A stretch of DNA of 64,000 nt from Emergencia sp. Its GTDB lineage: Bacteria; Bacillota; Clostridia; Peptostreptococcales; Anaerovoracaceae. Every line of letters begins with the position of its first letter. Position 1 is the stretch's first letter. Location: positions 1-64,000 of the forward strand of contig JALEOD010000056.1 of NCBI GenBank assembly GCA_022767345.1, read 5' to 3'. Position numbers and translations under genes: made by a program. Below the pieces are notes generated by a model. That model was not told where the DNA came from. It saw nothing but the letters and a program-made list of their open reading frames with translations, and searched no databases. Of this stretch, positions 55,491 to 63,664 are shown piece by piece.

Positions 55491-56021
55491 ATGGCAGTAC
55501 AGGAAATCAAAGGTAAGATACTTTTTACCCAGGAAGACATTTGGAAAAGAGCAAAAGAATTGGGCGAGCAGATCACTTGTGATTATGCGGGAAAAGAACT
55601 GATTCTGATTGGAACTTTACGGGGTGCAGTTCCGTGGATGGCAGATATTATGAAGTATATCGATTTGGATCTTGAAATTGACTTTGTATCGGCATCCAGC
55701 TACGGAAGCGGAACCGTCAGCAGCGGTGAAGTGAAGATTAAGAAAGATATTGAGCTTGAGATTTCCGGAAAAGAAGTACTGATTATTGAAGATATTATCG
55801 ACACCGGCAATACCCTGAAGGCACTTAAGGACTATTTCTACATAAAAAATCCAAACAGTGTAAAAGTCTGCACGCTTTTGGACAAACCATCCAGAAGGAC
55901 TGCGGATGTAAAGGGTGATTACATTGGTTTTGAAGTGCCGGATTTATTTATCGTCGGATATGGCCTTGACTTCGATCAGAAATACAGGAATCTTCCATAC
56001 ATCAGTTATCTGGAAGATTAG
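55491..56021 (+). CDS. hpt: Hypoxanthine phosphoribosyltransferase
   Basis: A 176-aa purine salvage enzyme. LIGTLRGAVPWMADIM is the pyrophosphate loop, and VLIIEDIIDTGNTLKAL (about 98-114) the PRPP-binding motif. VGYGLDFDQKYRNLPYI is the C-terminal signature of the hpt family. It makes IMP and GMP from free bases. It is four bases after the YkvA-type gene. Confidence 0.97.
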   Translation: MAVQEIKGKILFTQEDIWKRAKELGEQITCDYAGKELILIGTLRGAVPWMADIMKYIDLDLEIDFVSASSYGSGTVSSGEVKIKKDIELEISGKEVLIIEDIIDTGNTLKALKDYFYIKNPNSVKVCTLLDKPSRRTADVKGDYIGFEVPDLFIVGYGLDFDQKYRNLPYISYLED

Positions 56022-56093
56022 TACAGCGTTTCGCAAATAACTAAACCAAAACTTGTTTATTATTAATTTTACATAAAAAGGAGATATATAAAA

Positions 56094-56666
56094 ATGGGTT
56101 ACAAAGTAAACATTGGATTATCCAACAAACATGTACACTTAAGTCAGAAAGATTTGGACGTTCTTTTCGGAGAGGGTCATCAGCTGACACCGACCAAGGA
56201 TTTGGTTCAGCCGGGACAGTTCGCTTCCGAAGAGAAAGTTGATATTGTAGGTCCTAAGAAGACTTTGACAGGAATCAGAGTATTGGGACCTGTTCGTCCT
56301 GAAACACAGGTTGAGCTTGCTTTAACAGATGCAAGAACCATCGGCATCAAAGCACCGGTCAGAGAATCAGGCAAGCTGGAAGGAACTCCTGGCTGCAAGC
56401 TGGTTGGACCTTGTGGTGAAGTGGAACTTGACCACGGTGTAATTGCTGCACTGAGACACGTTCATTTAAACGACGAACAGGCGGCAGAAGCCGGCGTAAA
56501 AGACGGCGACTGGGTGAGCATTAAAATCGAAGGTGAAAGAGGTCTTATCTTTGACAATGTGCTGGTTAGAGCCGGTGCTAAGCACGAAAAAGAAGTACAC
56601 CTTGACACAGATGAAGGAAATGCTGCAGGCTGTGGTCCTGACGCAGTTTGCGAAATCATTAAATAA
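56094..56666 (+). CDS. pduL: Phosphate propanoyltransferase (PduL-type phosphotransacylase)
   Basis: A 190-aa protein made of two PTAC beta-barrels. SNKHVHLS (about 10-17) and ALRHVHLN (about 122-129) carry the His residues that bind zinc, with VLGPVRPETQVELA between. It swaps acyl groups between CoA and phosphate. No microcompartment shell genes are nearby and no encapsulation peptide is seen, so here it probably acts as a free acetyl- or propanoyl-transferase. AAGGAG precedes ATG 56094. Confidence 0.93.
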   Translation: MGYKVNIGLSNKHVHLSQKDLDVLFGEGHQLTPTKDLVQPGQFASEEKVDIVGPKKTLTGIRVLGPVRPETQVELALTDARTIGIKAPVRESGKLEGTPGCKLVGPCGEVELDHGVIAALRHVHLNDEQAAEAGVKDGDWVSIKIEGERGLIFDNVLVRAGAKHEKEVHLDTDEGNAAGCGPDAVCEIIK

Positions 56667-56677
56667 AACAAATAAGA

Positions 56678-56718
56678 GCAAAGCAGGGATAGGCAAGAGG
56701 TGTCTATCCCCGCTTTGC
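56678..56718. terminator. Long hairpin after pduL, possibly a terminator
   Basis: GCAAAGCAGGGATAG (56678-56692) pairs with CTATCCCCGCTTTGC (56704-56718) with one mismatch. There is no T tract after it, so it may be an mRNA stabiliser rather than a terminator. Confidence 0.5.
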
Positions 56719-56737
56719 ATCTAGGCTAGGAGTCAAA

Positions 56738-57403
56738 ATGCACAAATTTAATTATTTATGTTCCATGATTTTAGCGGTTTTGCTTCCGCTGATGATTGTG
56801 ATTTTAACTTCAAATTTGATATTGCGCGTATCAGAAACTTACGTGTTCCATTTCAATGACAGTCAGGTTGTCACGGAGATTCCTTATAACGTGACGGAGC
56901 GTGATATGGCGTCGGGCATATCTTCGTACTGGTCCTCCTTCAGCGGAGAGGCATTTCAGGTATATGAGGATAACGGCGTGTATCAGGACCCAATTTTTGA
57001 TGAGACTGAGCAGCGTATTATGGTTCGAATCAAGGCTGTCCTCAATATTGAGCTTGCTTTTGGACTGTTTTGTCTTGCGATTGCGTTGGCTGTGTATATC
57101 TATTTGTGGAAAAACGGATTCAGAGAGGCACTTAGGAACCGATATCGGGCAGGGGCAGTTCTTACTGTGCTGCTGCTCATTGGACAAGGAATATGTTGGT
57201 ACAGCAAGGGATTTCGACTGTGGATTTATAATTTTCTGGTTGGAATTGAGCTGCCGAAGGAGTCAACCACGCTGCTGACCGTTCTGGGTGATCCCTTTTT
57301 TAAGACGTATGTACTCTTTGCGTCAATTTTCGGCGCAGCTATTTTGGCCCTTTTGACATATATCAATTATCATTTAACAAAACCGGAACGGATTTTTTAT
57401 TAA
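56738..57403 (+). CDS. DUF1461 (TIGR01906-type) integral membrane protein
   Basis: A 221-aa protein with four or five spans and a large extracellular loop between the first and second (about 32-100). The pattern of the first span, the polar loop (VSETYVFHFND) and the paired C-terminal spans matches the TIGR01906/DUF1461 family of unknown function. It overlaps the next frame by one base. Confidence 0.75.
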   Translation: MHKFNYLCSMILAVLLPLMIVILTSNLILRVSETYVFHFNDSQVVTEIPYNVTERDMASGISSYWSSFSGEAFQVYEDNGVYQDPIFDETEQRIMVRIKAVLNIELAFGLFCLAIALAVYIYLWKNGFREALRNRYRAGAVLTVLLLIGQGICWYSKGFRLWIYNFLVGIELPKESTTLLTVLGDPFFKTYVLFASIFGAAILALLTYINYHLTKPERIFY

Positions 57404-57444
57404 TGAAAGACAGAGCTCCAAGCGGGGAGACGGGAGAAAGAATT

Positions 57445-57990
57445 ATGGTTTATGTATTTTTAGCAAATGGTTTTGAGGAAATCGAAGCGCTGACAGCGGT
57501 GGATTTGCTTAGGCGTGCGAATATTCAGGTCAAAACTGTTTCCATTATGGAAGATAAATTGGTTTACGGTTCTCATGGAATTGGCGTGGAGGCAGATATT
57601 CTTTTTAAAGAGGGTCTTTATGACAAATGCGCCATGCTGGTTCTGCCGGGTGGTATGCCGGGCACGACAAATCTGTGTAACCATAGAGAACTCAACGAGG
57701 AACTAAAGCATTTTTATGAAGCTGGAAAGCCCATTGCGGCAATCTGTGCGGCACCGATGGTACTCGGTCGCGGAGGGCTTCTTGCAGGCCACGAGGCGAC
57801 TATCTATGAGGGCATGGAAGAAGAACTTGTCGGTGCAGTGGGACGGGATGAAAAGGTGGTCGTTTCAGGGAATATTATCACCTCCAAAGGTCCTGGCACT
57901 GCTATGGATTTTTCCCTTTCACTGATTGAATATTTGAAAGGCACGGAATGCGCAGAAGCAGTGGCTGCAGAGCTTTTATACAAGAAATAG
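57445..57990 (+). CDS. DJ-1/PfpI family protein
   Basis: A 181-aa protein. ATG 57445 is in the position where family members begin (VYVFLANGFEEIEALTAVDLL). Cys101 in AAICAAPMVLG is the reactive nucleophilic cysteine, with Glu11/Glu12 close to it in the fold. Members act as glyoxalase/deglycase-like or redox-sensing proteins; YajL/ThiJ-type is closest. An upstream in-frame ATG (57403) has no good ribosome-binding site. Confidence 0.92.
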   Translation: MVYVFLANGFEEIEALTAVDLLRRANIQVKTVSIMEDKLVYGSHGIGVEADILFKEGLYDKCAMLVLPGGMPGTTNLCNHRELNEELKHFYEAGKPIAAICAAPMVLGRGGLLAGHEATIYEGMEEELVGAVGRDEKVVVSGNIITSKGPGTAMDFSLSLIEYLKGTECAEAVAAELLYKK

Positions 57991-57999
57991 AGGTGAGAG

Positions 58000-58776
58000 A
58001 TGAATTATAAAGTGGATTATCATATTCATTCCTACTTTTCCGACGGTACGATGAAGCCGACAGACCTTGTGAAAATGTACAAGGGCAGAGATTACGATAT
58101 GATTGCGCTGACCGACCATGATGGTGTGGACGGTGTATACGAGGCGGTTATTGCAGGAGAGGCACTGGAGATGAAGGTGATTGCCGGTATTGAAATCGGC
58201 TGCAGTTATGATTTCGCAGGCCAGAAGACTGAGCTGCATATCCTTGGCTACCATATTGATACTGAAAATGCAGCGCTGAAAGCGTGTATCAGGAAGCTGC
58301 AGGAATCGAGAAAAGTGCGCAATGAAAAGCTCCTTGCTCACCTGCAGAATCAGGGCTATGAGCTGCAGTATGAGGATTTGATTGAGCGTCCCGGTCAGAA
58401 CTATATCGGCAAGCCGAATTTTGCTCGAGCGCTGAAACGAAAAGGCTGCGCACCGGACCATTTGTGGGAACTGCTTGACGAGGTCGAAAGAGAGAGAATC
58501 TCCGTGTATGAGGCGGTTGACGTAATTAAAGAAGCCGGCGGTATGGCAGTTTTGGCACATCCTTTAAAGACAAAGAAAATAGGAGAGCCTGGCAGTGAAG
58601 AGTTTTGGAAAAACCTGGAGGCCATAGTGGCGGATTTGAAAAAGCATGGTCTGAAAGGCATGGAATGTTATCATCCGTCTGCTGACCACGATCAGGCACT
58701 GAGGCTGGTCGTGATGGCAGGAAAATACCATCTGCATATTACTGAAGGCTCAGATTTTCATGGAGATGACAAATAG
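58000..58776 (+). CDS. PHP-domain metallophosphoesterase
   Basis: A 258-aa protein. DYHIHSYFSDG (6-16) with His8 and His10, ALTDHDGVDG, the later VLAHPLK and EGSDFHG motifs supply the metal ligands of a PHP domain. It resembles the YciV/RNase AM-type nucleoside 3',5'-bisphosphate phosphatases, so a 5'-3' exonuclease or pAp phosphatase activity is likely. A terminator follows. Confidence 0.9.
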   Translation: MNYKVDYHIHSYFSDGTMKPTDLVKMYKGRDYDMIALTDHDGVDGVYEAVIAGEALEMKVIAGIEIGCSYDFAGQKTELHILGYHIDTENAALKACIRKLQESRKVRNEKLLAHLQNQGYELQYEDLIERPGQNYIGKPNFARALKRKGCAPDHLWELLDEVERERISVYEAVDVIKEAGGMAVLAHPLKTKKIGEPGSEEFWKNLEAIVADLKKHGLKGMECYHPSADHDQALRLVVMAGKYHLHITEGSDFHGDDK

Positions 58777-58783
58777 CGGATAT

Positions 58784-58811
58784 AAAGAGGCGGCACTGGA
58801 CTGCCTCTTTT
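58784..58811 (+). terminator. Rho-independent terminator
   Basis: AAAGAGGC (58784-58791) pairs with GCCTCTTT (58803-58810), followed by TGTTGTTTT. Confidence 0.75.
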
Positions 58812-58920
58812 GTTGTTTTCTAAATATAGAATAAAAACATTGACAGAAACTTAGGTAGCTGCCAGGATTAAAGAAAGTAGTTTCATAATTAATAAAATGA
58901 GAAAAGCAATGGGGTAAAAA

Positions 58921-59163
58921 ATGTCCAAATTAACGGTGAGACGTCTTATCTTCATCATATTGCTTCCAATTGCCGTATGTGGTATTATGTGGTGCTGCAT
59001 AAAAATCGTGGAGCCATTTGGCAGACCCAGCGGATTATCTGAGCGGGAGTTTGTGGAATACAGTCCAAATACTGGAGCGGAACAGTCCTTTGATTTGGAA
59101 TATATTTGGCGTTTTGTGATTTTACTTGCCTTGTTAATGTCACTTTACGCCACTATAAAATGA
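58921..59163 (+). CDS. Small two-span membrane protein
   Basis: An 80-aa protein with hydrophobic spans at about 8-30 and 60-77 and a short polar loop (FGRPSGLSEREFVEY) between. I recognise no family. The ribosome-binding site is weak (AATGGGGTAAAA). The last codons overlap the first element of array D, so either the gene end was built from the repeat or the gene is only marginally real. Confidence 0.45.
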   Translation: MSKLTVRRLIFIILLPIAVCGIMWCCIKIVEPFGRPSGLSEREFVEYSPNTGAEQSFDLEYIWRFVILLALLMSLYATIK

Positions 59164-59471
59164 TATTTTTGTATACATGGCGTAGGGGATTGAAAAAGTG
59201 CCATATTATGGGCAGTTTAAGGTTAAAATGGCATGCACACAAGGCATGTAGCAGATGAAGGCGCCTTATGGGGACTTTGACGAGTAAATTTCTGGAAGAA
59301 ATTGGTAGAATACGGCACGAGGGCAGAGTGTGATGCCATCTTTGCAAAAAAAGGATTTAAAATATGGCGTTTTCTGAAGGGGTGCCGCCATGTATACAAT
59401 AAGTCAACTAAAATGCGGCACGCTGTAAGAGCAGACTGCCATGTATACAATATAGGGATATCTTTATGGCG
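59148..59471. repeat. Array D: five CCAT/ATGG elements at 51-bp intervals
   Basis: CCAY starts at 59150, 59201, 59336, 59388 and 59439 (steps 51, 135, 52, 51). Each is followed 27 bases later (28 once) by ATGG or GCGG: 59177, 59228, 59364, 59415, 59466. GCCATGTATACA occurs twice and GTATACATGGC once. The geometry is the same as array C, and TGCGGCAC-type variants recur at the same place in both. It fills most of the 513-base gap before the glpP-like gene. Confidence 0.75.
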
Positions 59472-59573
59472 GACTGCTAATTGCGGGTGAGAGGACTGCT
59501 ATTTCTTAAAACAGATTCGTTTTGGGGAATCGGTTTTTAGATTCCGCATCGACTCCGAATTTCAAAAAAACTA

Positions 59574-59602
59574 TTCAAAAACATGTGAAAAGGTATTATA
59601 AT
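59574..59602 (+). promoter_or_regulatory. Sigma-A promoter of the glpP-like gene
   Basis: TTCAAA (59574-59579), 17 bases, TATAAT (59597-59602). Confidence 0.55.
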
Positions 59603-59676
59603 AGTAATAATTGGATATGCGAGGGAGCATGGTTTAACTTCCCTTGCCTTTGACCATGAGAGAAGAGGAGAGAAAT

Positions 59677-60234
59677 ATGGTTATGGATTTCATGAAAAAG
59701 CCCATTGCTGCGGCCATTCGTACGGAAAAGGATTTTAGTAAAGCACTGCGGTCAGATGTGGATATGGTGTTTTTACTGCATTCCAATATTATGACGGTCA
59801 ATCAGTGTGTAAAAGAAATACATAGCGCAGGTAAGAAAGCATTTATTCATGTGGACTTTGCGGAGGGAATCGGTAAAGACAGAGCCGGGCTGGAGTTTTT
59901 GGCAAGGCAGGGGGTAGACGGCGTGCTGACTACCAGAACTAATATTGTTAAGCTTGCCAAGGAGTTCGATTTGATTACGGTGCAGCGGTTTTTTATGGTG
60001 GATTCCCACTCAGTGGGCACGTCGGTTGAATCTATTAAGATATCTAAGCCTGACATCATTGAGATTATGCCGGGCATTATTACAAAAAAAATCAGGGAGT
60101 TTTCGGAGAAGGTAGATATGCCGATTATTGCAGGCGGTATCGTTGAAACCATGGAAGAAGTTCGGGCTGCACTTGAGGCAGGCGCTACAGTGGTGTCTAC
60201 AGGGGAAGCGCAGCTTTGGACCACAAAAGTGTGA
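59677..60234 (+). CDS. glpP: Glycerol-3-phosphate responsive antiterminator (GlpP family)
   Basis: A 185-aa TIM-barrel-like protein; ATG 59677 follows GAGGAGAG. The blocks VFLLHSNIMTVNQCVKEIHS, FIHVDFAEGIGKD, DGVLTTRTNIVKLAKEF and IIEIMPGIITKKIREF match GlpP. In Bacillus GlpP binds glycerol 3-phosphate and glp mRNA leaders to prevent termination. Here it is unlinked to glpK (11.2 kb), so it may act in trans or have another ligand. Confidence 0.9.
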   Translation: MVMDFMKKPIAAAIRTEKDFSKALRSDVDMVFLLHSNIMTVNQCVKEIHSAGKKAFIHVDFAEGIGKDRAGLEFLARQGVDGVLTTRTNIVKLAKEFDLITVQRFFMVDSHSVGTSVESIKISKPDIIEIMPGIITKKIREFSEKVDMPIIAGGIVETMEEVRAALEAGATVVSTGEAQLWTTKV

Positions 60235-60252
60235 GGAAAGGGAGGTTATCCT

Positions 60253-61935
60253 ATGAAAATTAAGTTTTGCGGCGCGTCTTCAGGCGTGACAGGGTCTTGT
60301 CACTTATTGACAACAGAAAATCATAAGGTTTTGCTCGATTGTGGACAGTTTCAGGGCGGAAAGGCGCAGGAAGCGCTGAATTACGAGCCGTTTCCTTTTG
60401 ATCCGAAGGAAGTGGAATGCGTGATTTTGAGTCATGCCCATATCGACCACTGCGGCAGAATTCCTCTGCTTGTAAAGCGTGGCTTTACCGGAAAAATCTA
60501 TTGTACGGATGCAACTGCAGATCTTCTCGATGTCATGCTGAAGGACAGCGGCTTTATTCACGAAAAAGACGCGGAGTGGAAGAGCAAAAGAGCCGCCCGT
60601 GCGGGAAAACCTCCGGTTGAGCCGCTTTACACCTTTGAAGACGCAGTGAAGGCGTTGGAATACGTAGTGCCGGTGCTTTATGACCAGCAGATTGAGATTA
60701 ACGATCATATGAAAATCGTATTCAACGATGCGGGGCATATTTTAGGTTCTGCCATCACAGAACTATGGGTGGAGGAAGATGGCAGAGAATCGAAAATCGT
60801 ATTTTCTGGTGACCTTGGTATGATGAACCGTCCGATTCTGCGCGATCCGACCATCATCAAAAAAGCAGATTACGTGATTATGGAAACTACCTACGGCAAC
60901 AGAAATCACCCTGCAAACAGCACCAGTATCAAGGAACTTCTTGATATCGTGCTGAAAACCACAAGACGGGGCGGCACTGTGGTAATTCCGTCTTTTGCAG
61001 TGGGCAGAACGCAGGAACTGATTTACGAGTTTAACAAGTTTTACGAAGAACATAGTGAATATAAAGAAGAAATGGATCAGCTGATGGTCTATGTGGACAG
61101 TCCGATGGCGACCACTGCTACGGAGGTGTTCAGAAAGAATGCGCAGGTGTTCGATGAGGAAACCAGAGATTATATTTTACGCGGCGACAATCCGCTGGAC
61201 TTCAAGAACCTGAAATTTACAAGAAGCACTGCTGAGTCTCAGGCGCTGAATCTTGACAGAAATCCGAAGGTGATTATTTCAGCCAGCGGTATGTGTGAAG
61301 CAGGCAGAATTCGCCATCATTTAAAACATAATCTTTGGGACAGCAAATCCAGTATCATCTTTGTGGGTTATCAGGCAGAAGGAACGCTGGGTAAGCTGCT
61401 GGTAGAAGGCGGCAAGGATGTAGTTCTCTTTGGAGAAGAAATTCATGTCAATGCAGAGATTTACAATTTAGAGGGATTTTCAGGTCATGCGGATCAGGAT
61501 GGACTCTTCTCCTGGCTGGCAGGATTCAGACAGAAACCGAAGCAGATTTTTCTGGTACATGGTGAGGAAGATTCCAAGAAGGATTTCGGAAAGCTGATTT
61601 CTGACAAGTTGGGATATGACCCTGTCGTTGTCCTTGGAAATTCTGAGTTTGAACTGGATATGAACACTGCGAAGATTCTTAACTTTGAAGAAGCGGAAGA
61701 AACGGCTGTGGAGGATGAGGAAATTCAGGCAGTGAGAAGGCAGATTTCAGATATTCATAATGATATCGAGAGTATTTTGTATAATACAGATTTAGCCATG
61801 GGAAGAAATATTTCGCAGGATAAGCTGGTGAAAATCAACAATATCGTGCAGGAGCTTGCCAAGGCGACCATGGTTCTGGGCTCGACGGTGACAGAAGAGG
61901 ATCGGTCCGGCGAAAAAGCGGTAATAAAACAGTAG
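60253..61935 (+). CDS. Beta-CASP metallo-beta-lactamase ribonuclease-like protein
   Basis: A 560-aa protein. The metallo-beta-lactamase motif is HAHIDH (61-66), followed by the beta-CASP domain (VVIPSFAVGRTQELIY, YVDSPMATTATEVF, ISASGMCEAGRIRHHL) and the RMMBL motif region (FSGHADQDGL, LVHGE). It resembles archaeal/bacterial CPSF-like nucleases that process RNA, not RNase J, which lacks this C-terminus. The last 75 residues form an extra helical tail. GGAGG precedes ATG 60253. Confidence 0.92.
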   Translation: MKIKFCGASSGVTGSCHLLTTENHKVLLDCGQFQGGKAQEALNYEPFPFDPKEVECVILSHAHIDHCGRIPLLVKRGFTGKIYCTDATADLLDVMLKDSGFIHEKDAEWKSKRAARAGKPPVEPLYTFEDAVKALEYVVPVLYDQQIEINDHMKIVFNDAGHILGSAITELWVEEDGRESKIVFSGDLGMMNRPILRDPTIIKKADYVIMETTYGNRNHPANSTSIKELLDIVLKTTRRGGTVVIPSFAVGRTQELIYEFNKFYEEHSEYKEEMDQLMVYVDSPMATTATEVFRKNAQVFDEETRDYILRGDNPLDFKNLKFTRSTAESQALNLDRNPKVIISASGMCEAGRIRHHLKHNLWDSKSSIIFVGYQAEGTLGKLLVEGGKDVVLFGEEIHVNAEIYNLEGFSGHADQDGLFSWLAGFRQKPKQIFLVHGEEDSKKDFGKLISDKLGYDPVVVLGNSEFELDMNTAKILNFEEAEETAVEDEEIQAVRRQISDIHNDIESILYNTDLAMGRNISQDKLVKINNIVQELAKATMVLGSTVTEEDRSGEKAVIKQ

Positions 61936-61983
61936 GGATAAACCGGATGCCGCAGGAACAGAGGAAAGGTTTACGAGAAACAG

Positions 61984-62613
61984 ATGAAGAATGTAATTGT
62001 AATAGGTATAGCAGGAGGCACGGGCTCCGGAAAGAGCACGCTGATTCAAAATATCAAGAGACAGTTCAGTAATGAAATCACCATTCTCAGCCACGATTTT
62101 TACTATAAGGCCCATGACAATATGACCTACGAGCAGCGGTGCGAACTGAACTACGACCATCCGGACGCTTTCGACACTGATCTGATGATAGAACATGTGA
62201 AACAGCTGAAGCAGTGGAAGGAAATCAAAAGGCCGGTTTACGACTTTACCATTCACAACAGGGTGGACGAAACCGTGACCGTACAGCCTTCCAAAGTAGT
62301 CGTGGTAGAAGGTATTTTAATCTTTGAAAATCAGCAGCTTTTGGACCTTTGCGATATGAAGGTCTTTGTGGATACAGATGCGGATGTACGCATCATCAGA
62401 AGAATTTTGCGGGATGTGAAGGAGCGCGGCAGAACCCTTGAATCGGTGGTAAATCAGTATCTGACTACTGTCAAGCTCATGCACGAGCAGTTTGTAGAGC
62501 CCAGCAAGAAAAAGGCGGATATTATCGTGCCTGAGGGCGGATTCAATCTGGTAGCGCTGGATATGCTCAATCATAGAATCAAAGCGCTGCTTGCGGAGGA
62601 AGAAACTTTATGA
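61984..62613 (+). CDS. udk: Uridine kinase
   Basis: A 209-aa P-loop kinase. Walker A is GGTGSGKST (10-18), the base-binding stretch is SHDFYYKAHDNM, and DVRIIRRILRDVKERGRTLE is the lid. It makes UMP and CMP from nucleosides with ATP or GTP. Its stop overlaps the hom start by four bases. Confidence 0.96.
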   Translation: MKNVIVIGIAGGTGSGKSTLIQNIKRQFSNEITILSHDFYYKAHDNMTYEQRCELNYDHPDAFDTDLMIEHVKQLKQWKEIKRPVYDFTIHNRVDETVTVQPSKVVVVEGILIFENQQLLDLCDMKVFVDTDADVRIIRRILRDVKERGRTLESVVNQYLTTVKLMHEQFVEPSKKKADIIVPEGGFNLVALDMLNHRIKALLAEEETL

Positions 62614-63644
62614 AAGATTTAAAATTAGCGCTTTTGGGATTTGGCAATGCAGGTCAGGCTTTTGCGAAGATGCTGACCGAAAAGCAGAGCGAAATTTACA
62701 GCCTCTATGGCAGAAGGGTAGTGGTTACGGCCATTGCCACGGCAAGAAAAGGAACCATTATGAACAGCGGCGGTATCGACCTTCTGAAAGTTTGCGAGGA
62801 CGCAGAAAAACTGGGCAAGTTTGCGGAGGATACGCCGGGACTTTGCGATAAGACCGTCATAGAGGTTATTCAGGAAGCGGACTGCGATGTGGTATGTGAA
62901 CTGACGCCGCTGAATATTTTTACGGGGCAGCCGGCGATCACTCATATCAAAACGGCTTTTTCATGCGGAAAACATGTGATTACTGCAAACAAAGGCCCCG
63001 TCGCGTGGGCTTTTAACGAGCTCAGTGAAATGGCGAAGGCAAAGAGAGTGTGTTTTTTCTACGAGACTACGGTGATGGACGGCACGCCAGTATTCAATCT
63101 GACGGAACATACACTGAAGTTTTGTAAGGTGACGGAGGTTTCCGGCATTCTCAACAGTACAACCAACTATATTTTGGAAGAACTGGCGGCGGGCAAAGCT
63201 TACGATGAAGTCATTGTGGCCGGGAAGGCAAAGGGCTTTATTGAAGCGGATCCGGCTATGGATATCGAAGGATATGACGCGGCGGCGAAAATCACTGCGC
63301 TTCTCAATGTTCTCATGGATGCGCGGATGACACCGCCTGATGTGGACCGGACCGGAATTGAGAATATTACAGTGTCTGACATCGAAGAAGCTGCTTCTCG
63401 CGGCAAAGTAATCAAACTGCTTTGCAGAGGGTGGAAGGAAGACGGCAGGGTATATGCCAGCGTGAAACCGGTAGAGGTTGATAGGAAGGATATGCTTGCA
63501 GCTGTTGACAGCACTACTTCGGTGGTATCTATTACGACAGATTTAATGGGGAAACTGTCAGTGATTGAACACGGGCCTGAAATCGAGCAGACTGCATACG
63601 GGATTTTTGGTGATGTGATACGGGTACTGGACGCAGAGAAATAA
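62610..63644 (+). CDS. hom: Homoserine dehydrogenase, short form
   Basis: A 344-aa enzyme. LLGFGNAGQAFAKML (9-23) is the nucleotide loop; HVITANKGPVAWAF and the signature AKGFIEADPAMDIEGYDAAAK (about 206-226) identify homoserine dehydrogenase. No ACT domain follows, so feedback by threonine through that domain is not expected. It reduces aspartate semialdehyde to homoserine. It is coupled to udk by ATGA. Confidence 0.92.
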   Translation: MKDLKLALLGFGNAGQAFAKMLTEKQSEIYSLYGRRVVVTAIATARKGTIMNSGGIDLLKVCEDAEKLGKFAEDTPGLCDKTVIEVIQEADCDVVCELTPLNIFTGQPAITHIKTAFSCGKHVITANKGPVAWAFNELSEMAKAKRVCFFYETTVMDGTPVFNLTEHTLKFCKVTEVSGILNSTTNYILEELAAGKAYDEVIVAGKAKGFIEADPAMDIEGYDAAAKITALLNVLMDARMTPPDVDRTGIENITVSDIEEAASRGKVIKLLCRGWKEDGRVYASVKPVEVDRKDMLAAVDSTTSVVSITTDLMGKLSVIEHGPEIEQTAYGIFGDVIRVLDAEK

Positions 63645-63664
63645 GCAAAAAGGATGCAATTGAT

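Noticed and set aside
59302..59490. Small open frame in array D
   Set aside because: It is made of array elements, lacks a ribosome-binding site and has no protein-like pattern.
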